From Acidobacteriota bacterium (GTDB lineage: Bacteria; Acidobacteriota; Blastocatellia; Pyrinomonadales; Pyrinomonadaceae), in assembly GCA_025463135.1 (NCBI GenBank), contig JAOAPY010000025.1, positions 85,335-149,334 of the forward strand: a stretch of 64,000 nucleotides of DNA. Direction: 5' to 3'. Below the pieces are notes generated by a model. That model worked only from the letters and a program-made list of their open reading frames with translations. It did not search any database and had not been told where the DNA came from. Shown one piece after another: positions 56,045 through 64,000 of this stretch. Within the stretch, counting starts at the first letter, position 1. Each line of letters starts with the position of its first letter. The position numbers and the translations under genes are program-made.

Positions 56045-56794
56045 TTACTGGCCTTTGGCAAAGACTTGATTCGCCTCTTCCAGGGTTTCCTTTGAACCCA
56101 CGTCGTACCAGATGCCCGGGACCCGCCAGGTATAAAAGGGAGTACGGCGATACATCCACTGGACCAGCCGCCCCGGCTGATCCGGATTGTTCCCTTCTTC
56201 CAGGTACTGCTTGATGAGTGGAAGCGTCCTGGCGGGATAATAGTAGAGCGCAATCCCGATCAGTGTGCTCGTGGGAGCTGCCGGCTTCTCTTCGAAAAAG
56301 CGTATTTGGCCATCCGGTTCGACGTCGATGGCATTATATTTCTTGACCTCATTGAGGTCACCCACGTCATAAACAGCCAGCACGGGCGCCTCCCGCTCGC
56401 CGCAGAATTGTCCGAAACCGGCCAGGCTCTGCGACATCAGGTTGTCGCCGCCAACCACTATGATGTCGTCTGTGATCTGTTCCTGGTTCAGCACCAGACT
56501 CAAATCCCCAATTGCCCCCAATCTATTTGAGTCATCAGTTGATCGATCATTCACAATCGTAAAGTCGAGTGGGCCATGGTTCGCATGGTAATCAATCGAC
56601 CAGCTCCCGAACTGGTCCGCGTATTTGGCGTTGGTTACGATGTAGACGTGATCGATTGCCTCGATGGGTCTGAGGTGTTCCAGCAGATGTTCGATCATCG
56701 GCTTGCCGGCCACCGGGAGTAACGGCTTGGGGCGATTCAGTGTGAGCGGATAAAGACGGGTTGCATATCCTGCCGCGAGAATGATTAATTTCAT
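56045..56794 (-). CDS. Sugar nucleotidyltransferase (NTP transferase family)
   Basis: 249 residues. It opens with the nucleotide-binding signature LIILAAGYATRLYPLTLNRP (G-x-x-T-R-L) followed by KPLLPVAGKPMIEHLLEHLR. It also has VGGDNLMSQSL, where Asp binds metal, and GIALYYYPARTLPLIKQYLE. This matches glucose-1-phosphate nucleotidyltransferase-type enzymes (RmlA/GlmU-like core) that make an NDP-sugar. The exact sugar cannot be deduced. ATG 56794 is chosen as the signature follows at once; a longer frame to 56845 is less likely. Confidence 0.88.
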   Translation of the reverse strand: MKLIILAAGYATRLYPLTLNRPKPLLPVAGKPMIEHLLEHLRPIEAIDHVYIVTNAKYADQFGSWSIDYHANHGPLDFTIVNDRSTDDSNRLGAIGDLSLVLNQEQITDDIIVVGGDNLMSQSLAGFGQFCGEREAPVLAVYDVGDLNEVKKYNAIDVEPDGQIRFFEEKPAAPTSTLIGIALYYYPARTLPLIKQYLEEGNNPDQPGRLVQWMYRRTPFYTWRVPGIWYDVGSKETLEEANQVFAKGQ

Positions 56795-57199
56795 GATAGG
56801 CTTTTGTGACCGGCAATAGCCGGCCAGAAGTCGTAAAGAAATCAAGACCGTACCGGGACATTGCAGCGCGCACCCTGATCAAAAAAACTGTTGCCTGCTG
56901 CTTACTCCCGGAGCGAATTACATTACAACGAAATCCCGAGAAAAACTATTCAGCAAAGTGGTCCAATTCACGGTGCAAAATCAGGCGCTCTCGATAAGAG
57001 TTACGTCTTTGTTAGAAAACGGCGTCAAGTTCGTTTATGGTATTCGAGTCCGGGAAGTATGACACCTTGAGAAAGCAGAGCAGGCTGCTGAAAACTATTA
57101 GCCGCGCATTGGTGAGTGAAATAGTAACTTTCCAAATCGAATTCTTTTTTTTACGAGCTTGCTGCGTGCCGTACAGGGTACCTGCGGCTGAATAAAACA
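56795..57199. other. Intergenic region before serS
   Basis: About 405 bases between the divergent nucleotidyltransferase and serS genes. It contains a T-rich tract (57145-57153) and no clear gene. No T-box, tRNA or strong hairpin was recognised. Confidence 0.5.
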
Positions 57200-58495
57200 A
57201 TGCTGGATATCAATTACGTTCGCGAAAATCTTGAGCACGTAAAGGCTGCCCTCAGCAAACGCGGCACGATGCCCGTTGCGCTCGATGACTTTGTGCGGGC
57301 AGACGCTGAGCGCCGCCGGGTGATTGCCGAATCCGACGAACTGAACGCCCGCCGCAACACTGCCAGCCGCGAGATTGGCGCGCTCATGAAAGAGGGCAAA
57401 CGGGAGGAGGGCGACGCGCGGCGCCGGGAAGTGGGTGAGCTAAAGGATCGTATCGCGGAGCTCGATCAATTGCGCGAACAGTCGGAAACGCGTATGCGCG
57501 AGTTGCTGTCCACCTTGCCGAACCTGCCGCACGAAAGCGTTCCGGTCGGTAAAGACGAAGCCGCCAACGTCGAAGTGCGGCGCTGGGGTACCAAACCGGA
57601 ATTCGATTTTGCACCCAAGGACCACGTGGATATCGGCACGGCCCTGGGGATTCTCGATCTCGAGCGAGCAAGCAAAATCGCTGCTGCTCGTTTTTCAATT
57701 CTCAACGGAGCAGGGGCCCGTCTGGAACGTGCGCTCATCAACTTCATGCTCGATTTGCACACGCGCGAGCATGGCTATTTGGAAACTCTGCCGCCGTTTA
57801 TTGTTAACAAGGAATCGTTGTTCGGCACCGGCCAACTACCAAAGTTTGAAGAAGATCTTTTCAAACTGCGCGACGAACGCGAACTCTATCTCGTCCCTAC
57901 GGCCGAAGTGCCGGTGACGAACTATCATCGCGATGAAATACTCGACGTGGGCCAGCTTCCCAAAAAGTGGGTTGCTTACACACCCTGCTTTCGTTCAGAA
58001 GCCGGCAGTTACGGGCGCGATACGCGCGGTGTGATTCGCCAGCACCAATTCGAAAAAGTTGAGTTGGTGAAATATGCTTTGCCGGAAAATTCCTACGAGG
58101 AACTCGAATCGCTGACCCGCAATGCCGAGACTGTGTTGCAGCGGCTGGGTGTTCACTATCGCGTGGTTGCACTTTCAACCGGTGACCTGGGATTCAGCAA
58201 TGCGAAGACCTATGACATAGAGGTTTGGCTGCCTTCACAGAATACTTTTCGAGAGATTTCTTCGTGCTCGAATTACGAAGCCTTCCAGGCGCGGCGCGCC
58301 AACATTCGCTTTCGTCGTGCCGGCGGCGCCAAGCCTGAATTCGTGCACACTTTGAATGGTTCAGGTTTGGCGATCGGACGCACCTGGGTGACGATCCTGG
58401 AAAACTTTCAGCAAGCGGATGGATCGGTTGTTATTCCTGAAGTCCTGCGGCAATACATGGGAGGAATGGAAAAGATAGAAGGCAGCAGGCAGTAG
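57200..58495 (+). CDS. serS: Seryl-tRNA synthetase
   Basis: Class II synthetase (431 residues) that charges tRNASer. A long coiled-coil N-terminal arm (residues 1-110, [20 protein letters not shown]) reaches the tRNA variable arm. The catalytic core shows motif 2 ([21 protein letters not shown]) and motif 3 ([20 protein letters not shown]). The last codons (KIEGSRQ) are encoded by the first part of a 7-base repeat array. Confidence 0.97.
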   Translation: MLDINYVRENLEHVKAALSKRGTMPVALDDFVRADAERRRVIAESDELNARRNTASREIGALMKEGKREEGDARRREVGELKDRIAELDQLREQSETRMRELLSTLPNLPHESVPVGKDEAANVEVRRWGTKPEFDFAPKDHVDIGTALGILDLERASKIAAARFSILNGAGARLERALINFMLDLHTREHGYLETLPPFIVNKESLFGTGQLPKFEEDLFKLRDERELYLVPTAEVPVTNYHRDEILDVGQLPKKWVAYTPCFRSEAGSYGRDTRGVIRQHQFEKVELVKYALPENSYEELESLTRNAETVLQRLGVHYRVVALSTGDLGFSNAKTYDIEVWLPSQNTFREISSCSNYEAFQARRANIRFRRAGGAKPEFVHTLNGSGLAIGRTWVTILENFQQADGSVVIPEVLRQYMGGMEKIEGSRQ

Positions 58496-58540
58496 GCAGA
58501 AAGCAGGGACCTAAAGTAGCTCTTTGCCTTCTGCCTCCCT
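58478..58540. repeat. Inverted pair of CAGNAGG 7-base arrays overlapping the serS stop
   Basis: The left arm (58478-58507) reads AGAAGGC, AGCAGGC, AGTAGGC, AGAAAGC. The right arm (58522-58540) is the complement of that pattern. The left arm encodes the last residues and stop codon of SerS. The right arm adjoins the stop of sppA. Confidence 0.7.
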
Positions 58541-60347
58541 ACTTCACCCGCAGTTCAAACGGCATTAACAGCATGGCATCGCCGGACTTCATCTTGTCGA
58601 GCAGCAGGGCATAACGGAAGGCGCGGCGCGCGTCTTCGGGCAGCGAAGCAAGCACCGCACGCTGCTGCCTGAGCTGTTGCGTTTCTGAAGTCTCGCCCCC
58701 TTCGTCGTCCTTGCTGTTCAGGAATTCCTGAAGGAAAGTTTGCGGATACGGGAAGATGACTCGCTGAACACCTTTGTCGGCGGGAATCCTGGCGAGATCC
58801 TTTGCGATTTCTATAGCCCGATCCAGACCGCCATACTCGTCGATCAGACCATTGCTCTTGCCCTGGGCTCCCGTCCATACACGGCCCTGGCCCACCGAAT
58901 CGATATACTCATTGCTCTTGTTACGACCCTTCGCGACCTTGGGCACAAAGTCCTCGTAGTAGGTCTGCTTGATCCAGGCTTCGAACTTGGCCCGCTCGTC
59001 ATCGCTGAATTTTTCTGTTTCACGGAACATGCCGGCGTTCTTGCCGCGCATCACGTACTCGTTCGTGATACCGAGCCAGTCGTATAAGCCTTTGACGACG
59101 GGCTTGCCGGCAACCACGCCGATCGAGCCGGTGATGGAGGACGGCTCGGCCACGATTTTTGTGGCGCTGGCCGAGATGTAATATCCGCCGGAGGCGGCCA
59201 CGTCGCTCATCGAAATAACGACCGGTTTTTTTTGTCGCGCTTCGTCGACTGCATGCCAGATGATGTCCGAAGCCAGCCCGGAACCGCCGGGACTATCCAC
59301 GCGGATCACGATGGCCTTGATGGTCTTGTCGTTGGCGGCATCTCTTACGGCTTTGGACAAAGTGTCTGAGCCAATCGACTGATCGCCCGAAGGACTATTT
59401 TCAGATTTCCCCGAACCAATGTCGCCCGTCGCGAAGATCACTGCTATTCGTTCGCCTTTGTTCAAGCCGAGCGACTGCGCATCCACCTGGCGATAGTCCG
59501 AGGCCCTGACTAAGCGCAACTCTTCGGTGTCTTTGTACCCGAGGCGCTTCTTGATTTCCTTATGGACTTCATCGCGATAGCTGACGCCGTCAATCAGTCC
59601 TGCTTCCTTCGCGGCTTTGGCGCTGTATGGGGCATTGTCGATCAGGGCCTTCATGTCCGCGGGCGATTTGCCGCGTGCCTTCGCAGTCGCTTCGACATAG
59701 CGATTGAAAAGATCGTCCAGCAATTCATTGACGTACTGTTTGTGCGCTTCGGTCATGCTCTTTTGCGTAAACATGTCGCCGGCGCTTTTGTATTTGCCGA
59801 TCTGATAAATGTCCGGATAGACGCCCAGCTTGTCCAGAGAGCCGCGAAAGAACATTACGTCCGCAGCCAGACCGTTAATGAAGAGCTCGCCCGGAGGCGC
59901 TACATAAATCTTGTCGCAGGCGCTGGCGATGTAATATTCCTTATTCATGCCGTACTCCATGTAGGCATAAACGGGTTTGCCAGACGATCGAAAGTCGGCA
60001 ATTGCGTCCCGAATTTCTTCGCTCTTGGCCCAGCCTGCGCCTGAGCCATCAACGTCCAGCAGAATTGCGGTGATGCGCTTATCAACCTTGGCTTTCTTGA
60101 ATTGCAGCAACAGGTTGGTTAACGACTGTTCCGGTCCCCCAAAGAACTTTCGCAGTGGATCCTCGGGAACGTAATCCGGCAGGGGGCCGGAAACACTCAA
60201 AGCCAGAACACTGTTGTCATGAATGGTCGGAGCATTGCTGCGAAAAGCAGCGAAAAGCAGCGCGATACCGAGGACTGCCACCAGAATCAGCGCCAGCAAT
60301 ACGCCAAGAATAATAAGAACGATTTTTCGTGCGCGGGACATTGCCAT
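58539..60347 (-). CDS. sppA: Signal peptide peptidase SppA (67K type, S49)
   Basis: 602 residues with an N-terminal membrane anchor (IVLIILGVLLALILVAVLGI) and two S49 domains. The first half carries the general-base Lys (GKYKSAGD, Lys187) and the second half the nucleophile in SDVAASGGYYIS (Ser386), matching the long SppA dyad arrangement. It cleaves signal peptides left in the membrane. Full length. It converges with serS. Confidence 0.96.
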   Translation of the reverse strand: MAMSRARKIVLIILGVLLALILVAVLGIALLFAAFRSNAPTIHDNSVLALSVSGPLPDYVPEDPLRKFFGGPEQSLTNLLLQFKKAKVDKRITAILLDVDGSGAGWAKSEEIRDAIADFRSSGKPVYAYMEYGMNKEYYIASACDKIYVAPPGELFINGLAADVMFFRGSLDKLGVYPDIYQIGKYKSAGDMFTQKSMTEAHKQYVNELLDDLFNRYVEATAKARGKSPADMKALIDNAPYSAKAAKEAGLIDGVSYRDEVHKEIKKRLGYKDTEELRLVRASDYRQVDAQSLGLNKGERIAVIFATGDIGSGKSENSPSGDQSIGSDTLSKAVRDAANDKTIKAIVIRVDSPGGSGLASDIIWHAVDEARQKKPVVISMSDVAASGGYYISASATKIVAEPSSITGSIGVVAGKPVVKGLYDWLGITNEYVMRGKNAGMFRETEKFSDDERAKFEAWIKQTYYEDFVPKVAKGRNKSNEYIDSVGQGRVWTGAQGKSNGLIDEYGGLDRAIEIAKDLARIPADKGVQRVIFPYPQTFLQEFLNSKDDEGGETSETQQLRQQRAVLASLPEDARRAFRYALLLDKMKSGDAMLLMPFELRVK

Positions 60348-60431
60348 AATTAATTTCCTGCTATTAATTTCGAAGAATTTCGCCGGTTGTAAGTACGGAA
60401 GGAAGAAGGAAAAGGTTTACGAAGTAGCGCA

Positions 60432-60470
60432 GACTTCAGTCGGCGTGTACGACTGGCTGCCAGCCTGTCG
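60432..60470. repeat. GACTTCAGTC and GGCTGCCAGCC palindromes
   Basis: GACTTCAGTC (60432-60441) followed by GTAC and CGACTGGCTGCCAGCCTGTC (from 60450). Both cores recur elsewhere in the window. Confidence 0.7.
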
Positions 60471-60477
60471 GGCGGCG

Positions 60478-60605
<128 letters not shown>

Positions 60606-60612
<7 letters not shown>

Positions 60613-61718
60613 TTCTTCACGATCCAGCCGCCGCCGACGACTTCATCGCCGCGATAGAACACAGTCGCCTGGCCCGGAGTGATGGCCCGCTGAGGTACAT
60701 CAAACGTCACGCGCACGCGTCCCTGCGGCAAGGAAACGATGGTCGCCGCCGCAGCCTCGTGACGATAACGCACGCGTACATCGGCGCGAGTGGAAACCTC
60801 GGGCTCATCAAAAGCGATCCAATTCACCCCTGCCGCGGTGAATTCTTCACTCAACAATTCTTCCGCCGATCCAACCACAACCTTATTCCCCGGAGCGTCG
60901 ATGGAGAGCACGTAAAGCGGCCGCTCAGCAGCGATGCCAATGCCGCGGCGCTGGCCCACCGTGAAACGATGGATGCCGTCGTGCCGGCCTACGACGCGAC
61001 CCTGCGCGTCAATCAACTCACCCTCTGCGGGTATCTGTTCCGTGCGGTTCTCGGCGGTCAGGTATCGATCCAGGAAGCCGGCATAGTCGCCGTCAGGCAC
61101 GAAGCAAATCTCCTGCGACTCGGCTTTTTCCGCCACGTCCAGATCGCTGCCCCGGGCCAGGTCGCGCACCTCCGGCTTTGACATTTCGCCGAGCGGAAAC
61201 ATCGCATGAGAGAGTTGCTCCTGCGTCAACTCCCAAAGGAAGTAAGACTGATCTTTCTGGTGGTTGCGACCGCGGAACAATCGATAGCGATTCGCCGCGG
61301 CATCGTGCTCGACCCGAGCGTAATGCCCGGTAGCGACCTTTTCGCATCCCAGGCTCAGCGCCAGACGATCGAGCGAAGCAAACTTCAGACGACTGTTGCA
61401 GGCCACGCAGGGAATCGGCGTTTCACCACTCAGGTAACTGGTCACAAACGGTTGCACGACATCGCGTTCGAACTCCCGCTCGAGATTCAAAACGTAAAAC
61501 GGAAAGCCGAGTTGCTCCGCCACGCGGCGCGCATCGTAAACATCGTCCAGCGAGCAACAACGGGATGGCAATGGATCGCCGTTTTCGTCGACACTGATAC
61601 CGCGACGCTGATTCCATAACTGCATCGTAAAGCCGATCAACTCGTGCCCCTGCGTCTTCAAAAGCGCCGCTGCCGCGGACGAATCAACGCCCCCACTCAT
61701 TGCTACTGCAATTTTCAT
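60606..61718 (-). CDS. mnmA: tRNA-specific 2-thiouridylase MnmA
   Basis: Makes s2U34 in tRNALys, Glu and Gln. 370 residues: the PP-loop SGGVDSS (8-14), [18 protein letters not shown], the catalytic Cys in [11 protein letters not shown] and the second in [13 protein letters not shown], and a C-terminal beta-barrel domain. It ends VKNQ within a heptamer repeat. It complements mnmE and mnmG, encoded earlier in the window, which modify the same wobble base. Confidence 0.97.
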
Positions 61719-61883
61719 TTTTGGTAAATCGCTACTCTATATATGAAAGGGCGCTCCCGGTTCTGTAAATCTCGGGCCCTTCTTTCCGGCTTTGTCGCCC
61801 TCGGTGTTAAGATTCCCTTGTCATCTACAGCATAGCGCAGGCTTAACCAAACGTCAGCCTGGGACAAACTGAAGGAGCGCTGG

Positions 61884-62381
61884 ATGAGATCGAAATATAC
61901 ATTTCTCTTACTGGCGCTGCTGATTGGATGCATGACGACGGGGTTCTCGCAGGAACCCGAAAAGTTATCGACGATTGCTCCGAATGCGCCCGCGGACAAG
62001 CCGCAGCCGGTAAAGAGTGCGGAGCAAAAAGCGCTCGACGAGGCCATCAAGCCCTATGTCGAGAAGGCACGCAAGACGTACCCGGAGGCGAAAAAACGTT
62101 TTCTCGCCGGCCTGCCGCCTAAACATGTCTTCTTCGTAACTACGCGACTACATGATGACGGGGGCCACTGGGAACAGGTATTCATTGAAGTAAAGGAAAT
62201 CAAAGACGGAGTCATCAAAGGGCTGATTGCCAGCGACATCGAAACTGTTTCCGGTTATAAAGCCGGCGATAAATATTCATTGCCCGAGACAGAGCTGATG
62301 GATTGGACCGTGAGTAAGCCCGATGGAACCGAAGAAGGAAACTTTGTAGGCAACTTTCTTGATACCTACAAACCGGATTAA
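61884..62381 (+). CDS. Secreted DUF2314 domain protein
   Basis: 165 residues: a signal peptide or lipobox-like start ([17 protein letters not shown]) and a C-terminal domain with [40 protein letters not shown] and the DWTVSKPDG...GNF motif that fits DUF2314/YegJ. Its function is unknown. The CbbQ-like ATPase gene begins 7 bases after its stop codon, so the two may be co-translated. Confidence 0.75.
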   Translation: MRSKYTFLLLALLIGCMTTGFSQEPEKLSTIAPNAPADKPQPVKSAEQKALDEAIKPYVEKARKTYPEAKKRFLAGLPPKHVFFVTTRLHDDGGHWEQVFIEVKEIKDGVIKGLIASDIETVSGYKAGDKYSLPETELMDWTVSKPDGTEEGNFVGNFLDTYKPD

Positions 62382-62388
62382 AGCAAAC

Positions 62389-63195
62389 ATGCCTGAACTA
62401 GCCATTGAAGAATACCGCGTTGCCGACGAACCTTATTATCTCGCCGTCAATCGCGAAATCGATTTGTTCGAGGCGGCACATGCGGCCCACCTGCCGGTGA
62501 TCCTGAAAGGGCCCACCGGCTGCGGCAAGACCCGTTTTGTCGAGCACATGGCCTGGCGTTTGGAGCGGCCCTTAATCACAGTCGCCTGTCATGAAGATCT
62601 TTCGGCCACCGATCTGGTGGGCCGCTTTCTGCTCGAAGGCGAAGAGACAGTCTGGCATGACGGGCCGCTGACCGCCGCCGTACGCAACGGCGCGATCTGC
62701 TATCTCGATGAAGTCGTCGAGGCGCGCAAAGATACCGTGGTCATTATCCATCCCTTGACCGACCATCGGCGTCGGCTGCCCATTGAAAAACGCGGAACCA
62801 TACTCGATGCGCCGCCGGATTTTATGCTCGTCGTTTCTTACAATCCGGGTTATCAATCGATCCTCAAGGACATGAAGCAGTCGACGCGGCAACGTTTTGT
62901 GGCGATCGATTTTGACTATCCGCCGCCGGAGATGGAAACGGAGATCGTGGTGCGCGAAGGCGGCGTCGATGAAGGCACGGCCCGCGATCTGGTGCTGATT
63001 GGTCAGAAGGTACGCAACCTGCGCGGTCATGGCCTGGAGGAAGGCGTCTCGACGCGTTTATTGATCTACGCTGCCCAGTTGATCGCGCTCGGCATCCCAC
63101 CGGTCACCGCCGCTGAAACAGCCATGTGCTCACCCATCACCGACGACCGCGAGTTGCAGCGTAGCATTCGCGAGATCGTGACGACCGTGATCTAA
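62389..63195 (+). CDS. CbbQ/NirQ/NorQ-type MoxR AAA+ ATPase
   Basis: About 268 residues. Walker A GPTGCGKT (41-48), Walker B ([10 protein letters not shown]), [20 protein letters not shown] with the pre-sensor segment [13 protein letters not shown], and a C-terminal lid with [16 protein letters not shown] and [15 protein letters not shown]. CbbQ and NorQ proteins remodel a target enzyme together with a VWA protein (CbbO/NorD). No VWA gene is in the window. ATG 62389 is the start; a longer frame from 62359 overlaps the upstream gene. Confidence 0.9.
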   Translation: MPELAIEEYRVADEPYYLAVNREIDLFEAAHAAHLPVILKGPTGCGKTRFVEHMAWRLERPLITVACHEDLSATDLVGRFLLEGEETVWHDGPLTAAVRNGAICYLDEVVEARKDTVVIIHPLTDHRRRLPIEKRGTILDAPPDFMLVVSYNPGYQSILKDMKQSTRQRFVAIDFDYPPPEMETEIVVREGGVDEGTARDLVLIGQKVRNLRGHGLEEGVSTRLLIYAAQLIALGIPPVTAAETAMCSPITDDRELQRSIREIVTTVI

Positions 63196-63236
63196 AACAA
63201 CTCTCAAGAGTTCCACCTACTGGAGCCTTATCGGTT

Positions 63237-63896
63237 ATGGTAAAACGTTTAAAGGATTCTAATGATGAGTCAATAAATTACCCGATGATTCCGATTCGTG
63301 ACGTGGTAGTTTTTCCAAGCACCATTGTGGCCTTCAAAATAGGGCGGCCAACTTCAATTTCTGCTCTTGAAATGGCCTTGACAGGCAATCGCACTGTTTT
63401 CTTGGTCACACAACGTAATCCCGAGGTCGCCAACCCTAAGCGGGACCAACTGTACGACGTTGGCTCCGTTGGGAACGTACTAACTGAAGAGAAGCTTGAG
63501 AATGGCCAGTATCGGGTCGTCGTAAAGGGGAGTCACCGGGGGACGCTTGTTGCAGTAGCAAAGCGGAAAGGGGCTTATATCGCAGCTGTGGGACCAACCA
63601 CAAAGCCTCCAGATAGCGGGAAACCAGTCACGGAAATAATGCAACGCGTGGGAGGCCTCCTTCAAGACTACTTGCCGATGATCGCGGACTCCTTGGAGGC
63701 GAGGATTAAGATCACGCTGAATACCTCAAACCCCTCGACTCTCTCTGACTCAGTTGCGTCATGGTTACCCCTTGTCTCCACCGAGGATAAACAACATCTA
63801 CTTGAGACGTTCTCTCCATATGAGCGCTTGTTGAAGTTAGCCACATTGCTTGAACGGAGTGCCGGTGAACCTCCTAGCAGGCTGCGGAAAAAGTAA
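63237..63896 (+). CDS. Orphan Lon N-terminal (substrate-binding) domain protein
   Basis: 219 residues that match the Lon protease N-terminal domain: PMIPIRDVVVFPSTIVAFKI, GRPTSISALEMALTGNRTVF, LVTQRNPEVANP, QLYDVGSVGNVLTEEKLENGQYRVVVKG. The frame stops at about residue 219, after ERLLKLATLLERS, before any AAA+ or protease domain. It is therefore a stand-alone LON-substrate-binding protein rather than a frameshift fragment. Its base composition and codon use look more A+T-rich than its neighbours. It begins 41 bases after the MoxR-type ATPase and could supply substrate recognition to it; that is an inference. The 104 bases after it contain no gene. Confidence 0.8.
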   Translation: MVKRLKDSNDESINYPMIPIRDVVVFPSTIVAFKIGRPTSISALEMALTGNRTVFLVTQRNPEVANPKRDQLYDVGSVGNVLTEEKLENGQYRVVVKGSHRGTLVAVAKRKGAYIAAVGPTTKPPDSGKPVTEIMQRVGGLLQDYLPMIADSLEARIKITLNTSNPSTLSDSVASWLPLVSTEDKQHLLETFSPYERLLKLATLLERSAGEPPSRLRKK

Positions 63897-64000
63897 GCAT
63901 TGTTAGTGATTTCGTCTTCATGAAGAGTTTTGCTTATCGATGATGTGCGATTTTCTTTCTGCGCTTGGTCCCTTTAGTGGCTCATTGGCCACTTTATTTC

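Noticed and set aside
57000..57199. T-box riboswitch or tRNA gene before serS
   Set aside because: No T-box antiterminator motif and no complete tRNA cloverleaf could be drawn; a T-loop-like string near 57046 is isolated.
63237..63896. Frameshifted remnant of full-length lon
   Set aside because: The 104 bases following the stop show no Lon AAA+ sequence; the protein ends cleanly after the N-domain, as known stand-alone proteins do.

Overview
The window is an origin-proximal piece of a moderately GC-rich bacterial chromosome. I place it most likely in the Acidobacteriota, near Blastocatellia/Pyrinomonadales. The grounds are a very large Oar-type TonB-dependent receptor with an N-terminal carboxypeptidase-regulatory domain, a winged-helix/hydrolase/cyclase-like fusion regulator, paired b and b' ATP synthase stalk subunits, and intergenic spacers filled with palindromic repeats. 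The taxonomic call is an inference; no rRNA or tRNA gene was seen.

Layout. 1-9.3 kb (+ strand except one gene): the end of a hybrid histidine kinase, an alpha/beta hydrolase, a thioesterase, PdxH, a geranylgeranyl-reductase-like flavoprotein (minus strand), a three-domain regulator and a MEMO-AMMECR1 fusion. 9.4-16 kb (minus strand): dnaA-dnaN-recF-gyrB. 16.0-16.6 kb: a non-coding region with DnaA-box-like sites, the probable oriC. A second cluster of boxes lies between dnaA and dnaN, so the origin may be bipartite. 16.6-29.1 kb (+ strand): rpmH-rnpA-yidD-yidC-khpB(jag)-mnmE-mnmG, a parS-like site, parA-parB and a partial ATP synthase operon (b', b, delta, alpha, gamma; the a, c, beta and epsilon genes are absent). 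rpmH (16601-16747) is short but clear.

29-43 kb: a VanZ-like membrane protein, an SPFH/zinc-ribbon protein, a possible small lipid or polyketide pathway (FabF-type ketosynthase, SAM methyltransferase, FAD oxidoreductase), the 1274-residue TonB-dependent receptor, TPR proteins and a TonB-C protein. 43-64 kb: a mixed housekeeping and accessory block with a duplicated-domain secreted protein, a TetR regulator, a GNAT, a PQQ-type propeller, an M16 peptidase, an MBL hydrolase, purB, purS-purQ, a DsbA-like protein, a candidate structured ncRNA (54844-55140), FabG, a sugar nucleotidyltransferase, SerS, SppA, MnmA, a DUF2314 protein, a CbbQ/MoxR AAA+ ATPase and an orphan Lon N-terminal domain.

The most unusual signals are non-coding. 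Eighteen intergenic loci carry inverted repeats of two styles. One is short perfect palindromes, often with an ACTGAAGT/ACTTCAGT or GGCTGGCAGCC core and a GTAC flank. The other is inverted pairs of degenerate tandem arrays with a 7-base (sometimes 9-base) period, whose unit differs from locus to locus. Two of the 7-base arrays run into the stop codons of serS and mnmA. No such locus was found in the 26 kb of core genes around the origin (about 4.4-30.9 kb). The second strong signal is a gene-free transcription unit with a near-consensus promoter (TTGACA-16-TATAAT), several hairpins including one with a GUAA tetraloop, and a GC-rich terminator.
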